Under the pieces are notes generated by a model that ran no database searches, was not told the origin of the DNA, and saw nothing but the letters and a program-made list of their open reading frames with translations. A program made the position numbers and the translations under genes. Below are positions 55,739 through 64,000 of a stretch of DNA of 64,000 nucleotides, piece after piece. How positions within the stretch are numbered: position 1 is the stretch's first letter; each line of letters opens with the position of its first letter. The DNA lies in NCBI GenBank assembly GCA_913057895.1, contig CAJXOH010000002.1:1-64000 (forward strand), in the 5' to 3' direction. The DNA is from an uncultured Bacteroidota bacterium (GTDB lineage: Bacteria > Bacteroidota > Rhodothermia > Balneolales > Balneolaceae).

Positions 55739-57076
55739 ATGGTGAGTTTTTCCGATTCAACATTTCCTGTTTTAGAGTTTCCAGCAATTGAGACGTGGAA
55801 TCAGTTATGCAAGCGCCCCTCGATGGAGTCCTCTCAAGAATTGGAACAGCGAGTTGCGCAGATTATGCATCGAGTGGCTCAGGAGGGTGATGAAGCATTG
55901 ATTGCGTATACGCAAGAAATTGATGGTATCACTCTTACTCGAAGGTCGGATCCATCTACAAATCAAGAAACCATTGCTCAAGCTGTTGCTAACCCAGAGT
56001 TAGAAAAGGCATTGCACGTCGCTATCGATACAGCCATCACGACAATCGGAGAGTTCCACAAAGCACAAGGTATGAAGCCTGTAGAGGTAGAGACTTTACC
56101 AGGGGTTCACTGTAGATTGGAGACAAGGTCGATCCAACGGGTAGGCCTATATATTCCTGGAGGATCAGCACCATTATTCTCATCCTTGATCATGCTTGGA
56201 GTACCAGCTACGATTGCAGGGTGTGAATCTATCGTCGTTTGCTCTCCCCCACAACAGAACGGAAGAGTGCACCCAATCATTGAAGCCGTTGCTCATCGTT
56301 TAGGTATTTCACAAGTCTATCCTTTGGGAGGTGCACAAGCCATTGCAGCGATGACCTATGGGACAGCATCTGTACCAAAAGTGGATAAAATTTTTGGTCC
56401 AGGAAATCGCTTTGTTACAGAAGCAAAGCAGCAGGCACAACGCCATGGAATTGCGATAGATATGCCTGCAGGTGCAAGTGAATTGATGATTCTTGCCGAT
56501 GAAGAAGCGAACCCTTCATTTGTTGCAGCAGATGTACTCAGCCAAGCAGAGCATGGTCCCGATTCTCAGGTACTGGTTGTGACCCATGACGTGGACAAAG
56601 CCGTTCAGATTCGTGAGGAGGTTTTAAGGCAAGTGACATCTATCCCCCGTCAGGAGATTGCTCTCAAGGCATTGGATCATAGTAAGATTGTGGTCATAGA
56701 CATGGAGCAATTTGCTTCATTTACCAATCACTACGCACCTGAACATCTTATAATACAGACGAAAGAAGCAGACCACCTGGCAAAACAGATTCATCATGCT
56801 GGGAGTATCTTTTTAGGGCCTTGGAGCCCAGAAAGCGCTGGAGACTATGCCTCTGGTACGAATCATACGCTTCCGACCCATGGATTTGCAAGAGCATACA
56901 GCGGAGTCACACTGGCGAGCTTTCAAAAGACAGTAACCCTTCAACGGTTGACGAAGCAAGGCGTCCAGTCCATTGGACCAGCCGTCATTGATTTGGCCCA
57001 AGCAGAGGGATTAGAGGCGCATGCCCAGGCAATGCAGCAGCGTCTTGACGCATTGGAGGACGCAAAGGATGACTAA
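55739..57076 (+). CDS. hisD: Histidinol dehydrogenase HisD
   Basis: Zinc- and NAD-dependent enzyme for the last two oxidations of histidine synthesis. The 445-residue protein shows RVGLYIPGGSAPLFSSLIMLGVPA, KIFGPGNRFVTEAK, DMPAGASELMILAD and VLSQAEHGPDSQ (zinc and catalytic region). The C-terminal signature includes YAPEHLIIQT, HAGSIFLGPWSPESAGDYASGTNHTLPT and YSGVTLASFQK. It lies 46 bp after hisG. Its end overlaps the hisC start by 8 nt. Confidence 0.96.
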   Translation: MVSFSDSTFPVLEFPAIETWNQLCKRPSMESSQELEQRVAQIMHRVAQEGDEALIAYTQEIDGITLTRRSDPSTNQETIAQAVANPELEKALHVAIDTAITTIGEFHKAQGMKPVEVETLPGVHCRLETRSIQRVGLYIPGGSAPLFSSLIMLGVPATIAGCESIVVCSPPQQNGRVHPIIEAVAHRLGISQVYPLGGAQAIAAMTYGTASVPKVDKIFGPGNRFVTEAKQQAQRHGIAIDMPAGASELMILADEEANPSFVAADVLSQAEHGPDSQVLVVTHDVDKAVQIREEVLRQVTSIPRQEIALKALDHSKIVVIDMEQFASFTNHYAPEHLIIQTKEADHLAKQIHHAGSIFLGPWSPESAGDYASGTNHTLPTHGFARAYSGVTLASFQKTVTLQRLTKQGVQSIGPAVIDLAQAEGLEAHAQAMQQRLDALEDAKDD

Positions 57077-58172
57077 GCAACGTAATTCACATCTTGGAGG
57101 TCATCTTGCTTCTGATATATTTCCAATTCGGAAGCATCTTCACAAGCTGAAACCATATCGTAATGCACGCCAAGACTTTGAAGGACAAGCATCCATTTGG
57201 TTAGATGCAAATGAAAATGCCTGGGGTGGAGCTCATCAAGGAGCGTATCGTCGTTACCCAGATCCATTTTCAAGGGATGTACGTCAAGAACTGGCCTCTT
57301 TGAAGGGGGTTTCGGCTGATGCCATATTTGTGGGCCATGGGTCTGATGAAGTGATCGATATACTTGTGCGTCTAACATGTGATCCAGCGTCTAGTAAGAT
57401 TCTTTTGAGTTCCCCAACGTATGGAATGATGGCTGTTAGTGCAGCTATTCATGGGGTTGAATGCGTCGATATCCCCTTGCAAGGAGCTGATTATCAATTA
57501 CCTGTGGATGCGTTGATTGATGCGATGTATCAAGACCCGTCCATTCGGATGGTGTATGTTTGCTCTCCAAACAACCCCACAGGCACACAGTGGTCAACCC
57601 AAGACTGTCAAAGGCTCGCAAAAGTTGCCTCGGAACAAGGGATTATGATGTTGTTAGATGAAGCATACATCGATTATGCACCAAGACCTTCGATGGCAAT
57701 GGACTCCTTCTGGGGTGAGATGCCTACTCTGGTTGTCATGCAAACGCTAAGCAAAGCGTGGGGACAAGCGGCGTTACGGATTGGTTGGGCGATCGCTCAT
57801 CCTGAGTTTATAGATTGGATGGATAAGATAAAACCACCGTACTCCATTGCTAAACCCGTTCAATCCTTAGCATTAGACACACTCAAAGACCCTTCATTGT
57901 TGCAAAAAACCATTGCTTCGACCCATACTGAAAGGGCGAGACTTCTAGCAGAATTACCAGGCCTCCAAGGTGTGATCCATGTTTTCCCAACTGACGCAAA
58001 TTTTATCTTGTTTCGACATTCTCATGCTGAGCAGCTTTACCACTGGCTTACGACTCACGGTATTGTTGTTCGTGATCGTCGCCATGAAGTGAGTGATGCC
58101 TTACGTGTGACCATTGGGACAGCTGATGAAAACAACGCATTTTTAGATGCACTAAAGAGCTTCAACCCCTAA
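57069..58172 (+). CDS. hisC: Histidinol-phosphate aminotransferase HisC
   Basis: PLP-dependent class II aminotransferase. I start at the ATG at 57069; the longer frame from 57021 lies inside hisD. The 367-residue protein has LDANENAWG (45-53), the PLP-binding VGHGSDEVID (88-97), CSPNNPTGT (165-173), LDEAYIDYA (196-204) and the PLP lysine Lys229 in TLSKAWGQAALRIGW. Position between hisD and hisB makes the substrate assignment firm. Confidence 0.95.
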   Translation: MTKQRNSHLGGHLASDIFPIRKHLHKLKPYRNARQDFEGQASIWLDANENAWGGAHQGAYRRYPDPFSRDVRQELASLKGVSADAIFVGHGSDEVIDILVRLTCDPASSKILLSSPTYGMMAVSAAIHGVECVDIPLQGADYQLPVDALIDAMYQDPSIRMVYVCSPNNPTGTQWSTQDCQRLAKVASEQGIMMLLDEAYIDYAPRPSMAMDSFWGEMPTLVVMQTLSKAWGQAALRIGWAIAHPEFIDWMDKIKPPYSIAKPVQSLALDTLKDPSLLQKTIASTHTERARLLAELPGLQGVIHVFPTDANFILFRHSHAEQLYHWLTTHGIVVRDRRHEVSDALRVTIGTADENNAFLDALKSFNP

Positions 58173-58192
58173 CTTGTTATACTCATAAACAC

Positions 58193-58208
58193 AGTAGGCA
58201 CCCCTACT
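58193..58208 (+). promoter_or_regulatory. Small hairpin between hisC and hisB
   Basis: AGTAGG and CCTACT form a 6-bp stem with a 4-base loop in the 65-bp gap, the largest inside the his operon. It may tune expression of the distal genes or mark an RNA processing site. There is no T-tract. Confidence 0.3.
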
Positions 58209-58237
58209 CATTGAACCCACATAATTAGATCCCATTC

Positions 58238-59338
58238 ATGGCAAAACCTATCCTTTTTCTCGATCGAGACGGCACTATCATTTCAGAGGTACCAGATGGT
58301 AAAATCAATGCTCTTGATAAGTTTATCATCCTTCCTGGTGCGATTTCAGCACTCCGTAGAATTGTGCAAGAAGGAGATTTTGATCTTGTTATTGTCAGTA
58401 ACCAAGATGGGCTGGGGACGGAGGAGTTTCCGGATGACACATTTTACCCATACCACAACAAATTAATGCAAATCTTAGAGGGCGAAGGGATCACCTTCCG
58501 TGAGGTACTCATTGATTGCACGTATGAGAGAGAAGGTAAATCAACACGAAAGCCAGGTACAGGGCTCGTAACACATTACATGAATGGCCTTGCCGATATG
58601 TCACGTTCATTTATGGTTGGCGATCGTGTAAGCGATCTTGAACTTGCTGAAAATATGGGGTGTCGTGGAATCTTTATTGCTCCAAAGTCCAAGGCTCACC
58701 CAAAAGCGGCTCTTACAACAGAAGATTGGCATGAACTCGCCGATTTTGTACTTGGCCAACCCCGCAAAGTAGCTATTGAACGAGAAACCAAAGAAACAAA
58801 GATTTCAGGATCTCTAGCATTGGATGGGTCGGGCAAACATGACATCTCCACAGGGCTTGGGTTTATGGATCACATGCTTGAGCAGTGGTGTGTACATGGT
58901 GGGTTAGACATTGAACTTGCTGTAGATGGAGATCTGCATGTGGACGAACACCATACGATTGAGGATACTGGACTCGCCCTTGGAAAGGCCTTTTCAGATG
59001 CCCTAGGCGAGAAAAAAGGGATTGGCCGATATGGATTTGTCGTACCTATGGATGAGTCTGAAGCGTCCGTATCTCTAGATTTTAGCGGACGTCCACATCT
59101 AGAATGGAACGTTTCTTTTGATACAGAGAAAGTTGGTGACGTCCCCACTGAAATGTTTTCCCATTTCTTTCGCTCATTTGCCGATCAAGCACGATGCACC
59201 CTACACATCACTGCCAAAGGTGAGAATAACCACCACATTGCAGAATCAATCTTCAAAGCTGTCGCCAAAGCACTTCAGCAAGCAGTAGCCAAGTCAGGTA
59301 AGGCTGGGGTGACTCCCTCATCCAAAGGGACGCTGTGA
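58238..59338 (+). CDS. hisB: Bifunctional histidinol-phosphatase / imidazoleglycerol-phosphate dehydratase HisB
   Basis: Catalyses two steps of histidine synthesis. The N-terminal HAD phosphatase (about 1-165) has the nucleophile motif FLDRDGT (7-13). The C-terminal IGPD domain (about 175-366) has FMDHMLEQW, DEHHTIEDTGLALG and ENNHHIAESIFKA, whose histidines bind the two Mn ions. The zinc loop of E. coli HisB (CxH...CxC) is here IDCTYEREGKSTRKPG, with only one Cys left, so the phosphatase probably does without zinc. At 366 residues the length is normal for the fused form. Confidence 0.95.
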   Translation: MAKPILFLDRDGTIISEVPDGKINALDKFIILPGAISALRRIVQEGDFDLVIVSNQDGLGTEEFPDDTFYPYHNKLMQILEGEGITFREVLIDCTYEREGKSTRKPGTGLVTHYMNGLADMSRSFMVGDRVSDLELAENMGCRGIFIAPKSKAHPKAALTTEDWHELADFVLGQPRKVAIERETKETKISGSLALDGSGKHDISTGLGFMDHMLEQWCVHGGLDIELAVDGDLHVDEHHTIEDTGLALGKAFSDALGEKKGIGRYGFVVPMDESEASVSLDFSGRPHLEWNVSFDTEKVGDVPTEMFSHFFRSFADQARCTLHITAKGENNHHIAESIFKAVAKALQQAVAKSGKAGVTPSSKGTL

Positions 59339-59928
59339 TAGCGCTGGTCGATTACGATGCGGGGAATACCCGATCAGTGCGTAATGCATTGAAACGATTA
59401 GGTGTTGAGGCAACGGTAACCTCAGATCCAGAGGTCCTACGACAAGCCGATCGTGTTTTGTTTCCAGGTGTTGGTCATGCCCAATCTGCCATGGAGGCAC
59501 TACGCAGTCATGAATTAGAAGCTCCTCTTCGTGAGATAACCGCTCCCTTTTTAGGGATTTGCTTGGGTATGCAGTTGATGTGTGCATACACAGAGGAAGG
59601 GCATACAACAGGCCTAGGCATTGTGCCCACAAAAGTGGTTCGATTTGGCGATGATGCCAATCGACCTGTCCCACAAATGGGTTGGAACCATTTTGAGTCG
59701 ATCAAGCAACAAAGCCCTCTTTTTAAGGGAGTCTCCACTGAGGATAATGTCTATTACGTACATTCCTATTACGCTCAGGTAGATGATTCTACCGAGGCAG
59801 TGACTCACTATGGGGTGGAGTTTGCTGCAGCTATTCGGTATCAAAATTATTTTGGTGTGCAGTTTCACCCAGAGAAATCTGGGGAGGTAGGGCTAAAAAT
59901 TCTTCAAAACTTCTTAGAGCTTACCTAA
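59335..59928 (+). CDS. hisH: Imidazole glycerol phosphate synthase glutaminase subunit HisH
   Basis: Class I amidotransferase that feeds ammonia to HisF. The start is a GTG at 59335 overlapping the hisB stop (GTGA). The 197-residue protein has the triad Cys76 (GICLGMQL), His178 and Glu180 (VQFHPEKSG). It shares one base with the hisA start (TAATG). Confidence 0.95.
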   Translation: MIALVDYDAGNTRSVRNALKRLGVEATVTSDPEVLRQADRVLFPGVGHAQSAMEALRSHELEAPLREITAPFLGICLGMQLMCAYTEEGHTTGLGIVPTKVVRFGDDANRPVPQMGWNHFESIKQQSPLFKGVSTEDNVYYVHSYYAQVDDSTEAVTHYGVEFAAAIRYQNYFGVQFHPEKSGEVGLKILQNFLELT

Positions 59929-60665
59929 TGATTTGTATCCCTGCCATAGATCTTCTTGACGGTAAGGCAGTTCGATTAACGCAAGGCGTCTATGATTCGG
60001 TCAATGTATATGCCAACGATCCAGTCGAATTGGCCAAATCCTTTGAGGATGCAGGGTGCACGCATCTACACCTAGTCGATTTAGAAGGTGCACGCATGGG
60101 TAGAGTCCAACATATGAAGATTCTAGAGCGTATAGCCCATGGTACGTCGTTGAAGATTGACTTTAGTGGCGGTTTAAGTGCGCTTGACACCGTTCAAGAA
60201 GCCATCCAAGCTGGAGCCACATGGATTGGGATTGGGTCCAAAGCCGTGACAGACCCAGCATGGGTCTCTGAGGTTATACAGTCCATTGGAGCAGAACATG
60301 TGCTATTGAGTGCTGATGCTCGTGATGGGATGATTGCGACCAAAGGCTGGACTCACACCTCAACTGTCGCCTTGAACGATCATATTGAGATGTATATAAA
60401 AGCAGGAATTCAACGAATGGTGGTCACCGATATTGGTCGGGATGGTATGTTGGAAGGTCCCTCTGTTGACCTGTATCAAACCTTGGTGCAGTCCTTTGGG
60501 GGAAAGGGATTGCAACTCATCGCAAGCGGTGGGATTTCGGGATTGAAGGATTTGGATGCGTGCCTTGCCATTGGTTGCACAGGTGTAGTCATTGGAAAGG
60601 CGTATTATGAGGGTCATCTCACTTTGGAAGAGATGGTTTCATTTGAGCAACGCCACCAACCATAA
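59928..60665 (+). CDS. hisA: ProFAR isomerase HisA
   Basis: TIM-barrel isomerase converting ProFAR to PRFAR. The 245-residue protein has the catalytic aspartates in [16 protein letters not shown] near the N-terminus and in [14 protein letters not shown] near residue 130, plus paired phosphate sites (FSGGLS and ASGGIS). It is directly coupled to hisH and 8 bases before hisF. The neighbourhood excludes a TrpF or PriA role. Confidence 0.95.
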   Translation: MICIPAIDLLDGKAVRLTQGVYDSVNVYANDPVELAKSFEDAGCTHLHLVDLEGARMGRVQHMKILERIAHGTSLKIDFSGGLSALDTVQEAIQAGATWIGIGSKAVTDPAWVSEVIQSIGAEHVLLSADARDGMIATKGWTHTSTVALNDHIEMYIKAGIQRMVVTDIGRDGMLEGPSVDLYQTLVQSFGGKGLQLIASGGISGLKDLDACLAIGCTGVVIGKAYYEGHLTLEEMVSFEQRHQP

Positions 60666-60673
60666 CCTATCAA

Positions 60674-61435
60674 ATGCTCAAAAAAAGGATTATACCTTGC
60701 CTGGATATTCAAGATGGACGCACGGTCAAAGGGGTTCGCTTTGTGGATATTCAAGATGCCGGTGATCCAGTTGAACAAGCTGAAGCATATAGCAATGCAG
60801 GAGCTGATGAGTTGGTCTTTTTGGACATCAGTGCCACTGTAGAAGCTCGAAAGACACTAGCAGAACTCGTAGAGAGAATCGCAGAAACGATTCAAATCCC
60901 ATTCACTGTGGGAGGAGGCATTCAAAGCGTCGAAGATGCAAAGCGTCTTTTGGATGCAGGTGCTGATAAAATAAGTGTGAATTCCGCAGCTGTACGTCGA
61001 CCTGAATTAATCTCTGAACTGGCCAATAAGCTTGGTAACCAGTGTATTGTTGTTGCGATGGATGTAAAACGTGATTCAAAGAAGGACTTTCAATGGCACG
61101 TCGTCGTGGATGGGGGAAGAACAGAAACTGGGTTAGACGCCTTTGAATGGGCCCAGGAAGCAGAGACACGCGGAGCTGGAGAGCTGTTATGTACGTCAAT
61201 GGACCACGACGGCACTAAATCTGGCTATGATATTGGGTTTCTGCAGTCGTTGCGACAAAAAGTCTCCATTCCAATTGTTGCCTCTGGCGGAGCAGGAACC
61301 ATGGAGCACTTTGCTGAGGTATTTGATCAAGGACGAGCCGATGCAGCTTTAGCTGCAAGCTTATTTCATTTTGGCGAGCTGGAAATCCCAGCGTTAAAAC
61401 AGTTTTTAAAAACCCAAGGATTCCCAATTCGATGA
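60674..61435 (+). CDS. hisF: Imidazole glycerol phosphate synthase cyclase subunit HisF
   Basis: TIM-barrel cyclase partner of HisH. The 253-residue protein has [17 protein letters not shown] with the first catalytic Asp, VVAMDVKRD with the second near residue 130, VGGGIQS and ASGGAG as phosphate-binding loops, and the HDGTKSGYD motif. Its stop overlaps hisI as ATGA. Confidence 0.96.
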   Translation: MLKKRIIPCLDIQDGRTVKGVRFVDIQDAGDPVEQAEAYSNAGADELVFLDISATVEARKTLAELVERIAETIQIPFTVGGGIQSVEDAKRLLDAGADKISVNSAAVRRPELISELANKLGNQCIVVAMDVKRDSKKDFQWHVVVDGGRTETGLDAFEWAQEAETRGAGELLCTSMDHDGTKSGYDIGFLQSLRQKVSIPIVASGGAGTMEHFAEVFDQGRADAALAASLFHFGELEIPALKQFLKTQGFPIR

Positions 61436-61740
61436 CACTCGATTTTGATAAAATGGATGGGCTACTGCCCGTAATTATTCAGGACGATGCAACCCAAAAA
61501 GTCCTTATGCTAGGCTTTATGAATCAAGAAGCCTACGAAAAAACCATGCTAGAAGGAGTTGTCACCTTTTACTCACGTACCAAGCAACGTTTATGGACAA
61601 AAGGTGAGACGTCTGGCAATCAATTAACCGTAGTCAGTGTATCTCCAGACTGTGATGCAGACTCATTGTTGGTGAGGGTCGTTGCGTCAGGGCCTGTGTG
61701 CCACACCGGAAGCGAGAGTTGCTTCGATGTCCATCGCTGA
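61432..61740 (+). CDS. hisI: Phosphoribosyl-AMP cyclohydrolase HisI (no HisE domain)
   Basis: Opens the adenine ring of PR-AMP. The 102-residue protein has [33 protein letters not shown] and the metal-binding residues in [11 protein letters not shown] and CHTGSESCF. In many Bacteroidota HisI is fused to a C-terminal HisE pyrophosphohydrolase; here the protein stops right where HisE would begin. The last three codons and stop (VHR, TGA) lie inside a 28-bp repeat also found at the tRNA-Ser 3' end. No hisE is in the window. Confidence 0.93.
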   Translation: MTLDFDKMDGLLPVIIQDDATQKVLMLGFMNQEAYEKTMLEGVVTFYSRTKQRLWTKGETSGNQLTVVSVSPDCDADSLLVRVVASGPVCHTGSESCFDVHR

Positions 61741-61756
61741 GAATGGCGGAGGGAGA
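61729..61756. repeat. 28-bp direct repeat, left copy (hisI end)
   Basis: Identical over all 28 bases to 62438-62465. The left part encodes the last codons and stop of hisI; the right part (from TGGCGG) is the reverse complement of the last 13 bases of tRNA-Ser including CCA. It looks like an attachment-site half. A short inverted word (CCAT...ATGG, 8 bases apart) lies inside. Confidence 0.85.
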
Positions 61757-62437
61757 ATCAATCACACTTATGGATTGCAACCATTATGTGTACGCCACAT
61801 CACCGGATCATGTCCATCAGGAACAGATTCACAAGGATCTGCCGAGGTTGTATATCCTCTGACTTCCTGATATCGTATTACTTGTTCTTCGGTTAAGATT
61901 TCCATCATAGAGAGGTGTGCACGTAGATGCACAGCTCGTAAGGATGCTTGAGTATAAGCGATTACATCCAATTGTCTTGTAAGATTTGTCTGTGAAATCT
62001 GTTTTTCCAGGAATAATTGATCAAGGGCTTTTTCTGCTTCAATCAATGCACGTCCTTGTTCAATGGCTTCTGTTTTCATTGACTCAAAGAGTTGCTGAAT
62101 ACGAACTTCTTGATCCTCAGACAAGAGTAGCTCCCCTTGATTATGTGCATCAAGCACATGTCTTGGTCCTGGGTAGCCATTTAATTCCGCCGATTTTGCA
62201 AGCCCACCTAATGCCATTCCAGAGCCAGCTTGTAACAATTCAACATCCTTTTTTGACAGATATTTGACCGGATTTGATTCATCTCCAACATAAGGTGAAG
62301 TAAGTGACGTTTGAGCGTACGTCAATGAAACAGTAACAAGGAGAAGAAATGTCGTAACAATTGATTTCAACATCTTGAACAGAGGATTAAACGTTAATAA
62401 AATAATGTTGAAAGACGTAGATGATGAACAACGTTGG
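61757..62437. mobile_element. Candidate single-gene island inserted at tRNA-Ser
   Basis: The 681 bp between the two 28-bp repeats holds one gene for a Spy/CpxP-like protein and no integrase. Removing it with one repeat copy would place the hisI stop 12 bases from the tRNA-Ser CCA end, a plausible ancestral arrangement. This matches the geometry of tRNA-targeted integration. A decayed element, one mobilised in trans, or a non-site-specific duplication are alternatives. Confidence 0.5.
61768..62373 (-). CDS. Spy/CpxP-like periplasmic protein
   Basis: A 201-residue protein with a signal peptide (1-about 20, LTYAQ). A helical region (about 80-170) carries LLLSEDQEVRIQQLFESMKTEAIEQGRALIEAEKALDQLF and then LRAHLSMMEILTEEQVIRYQEVRGY, the last part fitting the LTxxQ-type ending of Spy/CpxP proteins. 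Members act as envelope chaperones or metal-stress sensors. The C-terminal tail is Cys/His-containing (CESVPDGHDPVMWRTHNGCNP). It is the only gene between the 28-bp repeats. Confidence 0.7.
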   Translation of the reverse strand: MLKSIVTTFLLLVTVSLTYAQTSLTSPYVGDESNPVKYLSKKDVELLQAGSGMALGGLAKSAELNGYPGPRHVLDAHNQGELLLSEDQEVRIQQLFESMKTEAIEQGRALIEAEKALDQLFLEKQISQTNLTRQLDVIAYTQASLRAVHLRAHLSMMEILTEEQVIRYQEVRGYTTSADPCESVPDGHDPVMWRTHNGCNP

Positions 62438-62465
62438 GTCCATCGCTGAGAATGGCGGAGGGAGA
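62438..62465. repeat. 28-bp direct repeat, right copy (tRNA-Ser 3' end)
   Basis: Exact second copy of 61729-61756. Bases 62453-62465 are the 3' terminal 13 nt of tRNA-Ser (minus strand), and 62438-62452 are its immediate downstream flank. Confidence 0.85.
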
Positions 62466-62540
62466 GGGATTCGAACCCCCGGAGACTTGCGCCTCAACGG
62501 TTTTCAAGACCGCCGCATTCGACCACTCTGCCATCCCTCC
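62453..62540 (-). tRNA. tRNA-Ser (anticodon UGA)
   Basis: On the minus strand GGAGGGA at the 5' end pairs with TCCCTCC before the discriminator G and an encoded CCA. The D arm, the anticodon arm CGGTCTTGAAAACCG with TGA at 62506-62504, a long class II variable arm and the T arm with GGTTCGAATCC are all present. The 88-nt length with CCA and the long variable arm fit serine. It lies downstream of atpG on the same strand. Confidence 0.96.
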
Positions 62541-62606
62541 GATTCATCTTTGGATCGCTGTCGTCGAGCGAAAGACAAAGATACGAGTTTTTTTTAGACA
62601 AACCTT

Positions 62607-63515
62607 TTAGACATTACCTAACGCCGAGGCTCCAGAAACTATCTCTGAAATCTCCGTGGTAATCGCACTTTGACGAGCTTGATTGTATTTCAGCTTCAAG
62701 GTTCTCTGTAGCTCTTTGGCATTTTCAGTAGCATTATCCATCGCTGCCATACGGGCTCCTTGTTCACTGGCATTAGACTCAAGAATTGCACGCCAAAGCT
62801 GGATATTTAGATATTTCGGCAGTAGACGATCAAATAGGACTTCTGCACTTGGCTCGATAATAAATTCACGTGTCGCTTGCTCCTCTTGCTCATCCCCTTC
62901 AAATGCATCGGGTTGAATCGGAAGCACACAATCCACCACTCTATTTTGTGAGATCACCGACTTAAACTCATTATAGGCTACATGAACAGCGTCTAATTCA
63001 CCTGATGTAAATCTATCAGCTTGTGTTTTCATAATCGACGCAGATTCTCCAAAATCGAGCCGATCAAAAAATCCAGGCACCTCTTCTATTACGTTATACC
63101 CCCTTTTTGGGAAATACTGACATGCCTTACGACCAATACATACAAGCTCAAGGTTGCCCGAATCATGCAATTCGCCAAATTCCTCTTGGATTCTTTTCTC
63201 CACAACCTTAAAAAGGTTGGTATTAAATCCACCACATAGGCCACGGTCTGAGCCTACAACGATAATGACAGCTTTTTTGACGACGTCGGGCTGTCTGAAT
63301 AATGGTACCACAAATTCATCATCAAACTCATCACGCATTGCCTCTGCTACACGAGCGAGAACTTGCTTCAACATGCGGGAATAAGGTCGATTTTCCAACA
63401 TACGGTTCTGCGCCTTTCGAAGCTTGGCTGCAGCGACCATTTTCATTGCTTTGGTAATCTGCTGCGTATTATCAATCGAAGAAATCCGCGTCCGTATGTC
63501 TCGTAAATTAGGCAT
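62607..63515 (-). CDS. atpG: F-type ATP synthase gamma subunit
   Basis: Central rotor stalk of F1. The 302-residue protein has the N-terminal [36 protein letters not shown], the [13 protein letters not shown] motif in the middle and the C-terminal [52 protein letters not shown] mid-protein insert (about 205-215, acidic) is modest. It lies 17 bp after atpA on the same strand, in the usual A-G order; beta and epsilon are not adjacent downstream. Confidence 0.97.
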   Translation of the reverse strand: MPNLRDIRTRISSIDNTQQITKAMKMVAAAKLRKAQNRMLENRPYSRMLKQVLARVAEAMRDEFDDEFVVPLFRQPDVVKKAVIIVVGSDRGLCGGFNTNLFKVVEKRIQEEFGELHDSGNLELVCIGRKACQYFPKRGYNVIEEVPGFFDRLDFGESASIMKTQADRFTSGELDAVHVAYNEFKSVISQNRVVDCVLPIQPDAFEGDEQEEQATREFIIEPSAEVLFDRLLPKYLNIQLWRAILESNASEQGARMAAMDNATENAKELQRTLKLKYNQARQSAITTEISEIVSGASALGNV

Positions 63516-63532
63516 ATCGTTTAGGCGGTCAG

Positions 63533-64000
63533 TTACGCATCAAGCGTCATTTGATGAATAAGGGTCTTCGCTGCTTTAACAAGTTTATCACCAAGCTTGT
63601 CATCCAAAACTCCTGATCCTGCCAGAGCGGTAAGTTCATCATCAAATTTTGATGAAATGGTTTGCAGGAATTCTGTTTCAAACGCACGAATTTGGTCCAC
63701 TGCAAGCTCATCCAATAATCCTTCATTATTGATTCGTAGTAGGGCAATCTGATGTTCTACCGGTAATGGCTGAAATTCACCTTGCTTCATGAGTTCAACC
63801 GTACGCTGCCCACGTTTGAGCTGACGTTGTGTGGAAGGATCAAGATCAGACCCAAATTTTGCAAATGCTTCAAGCTCACGGTACTGAGCAAGATCAAGCT
63901 TCAGAGTTCCAGATAGTTTTTTCATCGATTTAACCTGAGCAGATCCACCCACACGACTTACGGAGATACCGACATCAATGGCAGGACGTACACCTGAGTT
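63533..64000 (-). CDS. atpA: F-type ATP synthase alpha subunit (5' part outside the window)
   Basis: The frame is open to the window edge and gives the C-terminal 155 residues of AtpA, beginning [54 protein letters not shown], which is the region after the catalytic-site-closing part and contains the conserved SxSRVGxxAQ stretch with the arginine that reaches the beta active site. The C-terminal helical domain follows. Only the 3' end of the gene is present. Confidence 0.97.
   Translation of the reverse strand, partial: NSGVRPAIDVGISVSRVGGSAQVKSMKKLSGTLKLDLAQYRELEAFAKFGSDLDPSTQRQLKRGQRTVELMKQGEFQPLPVEHQIALLRINNEGLLDELAVDQIRAFETEFLQTISSKFDDELTALAGSGVLDDKLGDKLVKAAKTLIHQMTLDA

Noticed and set aside
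1-64000. CRISPR arrays, insertion sequences, prophage or restriction-modification genes
   Set aside because: I saw no regularly spaced repeats, transposase-like or integrase-like proteins, or defence-type genes; the only mobile-type structure is the repeat-bounded island at tRNA-Ser.

Overview
The window looks like a chromosomal segment of a Bacteroidota-type bacterium, most likely from the Balneolota/Rhodothermota side. The evidence is a giant SprA (type IX secretion translocon), a type III glutamine synthetase, DUF3467 and DUF4290 proteins typical of that group, a bifunctional HisB without zinc ligands, and a promoter of the Bacteroidota form (TTG, 20 nt, TAnnTTTG) in front of glnA. Genes are tightly packed, with many 4-nt ATGA start/stop overlaps, and almost everything is housekeeping. 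No gene-free stretch exceeds 300 bases; the longest is about 260 bp, at 23108-23366. Placement below phylum level is inference.

Layout. 1-5.6 kb: the tail of an unknown gene, purE, dnaJ/grpE (minus), a VOC protein, rsmI and lnt. 5.6-13.1 kb: sprA (minus). 13.2-16.6 kb: lptF/lptG, DUF3467, DUF4290. 16.7-26.7 kb: a menaquinone locus, menF-menD-menB and menA-menC-menE, split by a minus-strand type III glnA and an AT-rich intergenic region with two perfect, inverted DnaA boxes. 26.7-34.1 kb: folD and ptsN (minus), then a plus-strand run: a ccmB-like gene, holB, dapF, a degenerate serine-hydrolase-like protein, a DUF3592-like protein, a second RsmI-like methylase and a hemolysin III homologue. 34.2-42.9 kb: mutL and a small membrane protein (minus), icd, degP and recO (minus), trkA-trkH. 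42.9-48.7 kb: an MMPL/RND transporter with a DUF3047 partner (minus), diverging from an HTTM-like membrane pair and a membrane-anchored methyltransferase. 48.7-54.7 kb: a minus-strand operon tolC-mlaC-two glycosyltransferases-flippase. 54.8-61.7 kb: the operon hisG-D-C-B-H-A-F-I. 61.7-64 kb: a one-gene Spy/CpxP-like island between 28-bp direct repeats, tRNA-Ser(UGA), atpG and the start of atpA.

How it fits together. The men genes cover most of the route from chorismate to demethylmenaquinone. The his genes cover nearly all of histidine synthesis, but no hisE is present. Lnt, LptF/G, SprA, TolC, MlaC, the MMPL protein, the glycosyltransferases and the flippase form a large share devoted to the envelope.

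The most unusual structures are the repeat-bounded island at tRNA-Ser, whose left repeat supplies the last three codons and stop of hisI; a MutL whose endonuclease motifs are all degenerate; the paired DnaA boxes; and a perfect 24-bp palindrome before the men genes. I did not find an obvious complete new defence or mobile system. The tRNA-Ser island is the best candidate for something undescribed.
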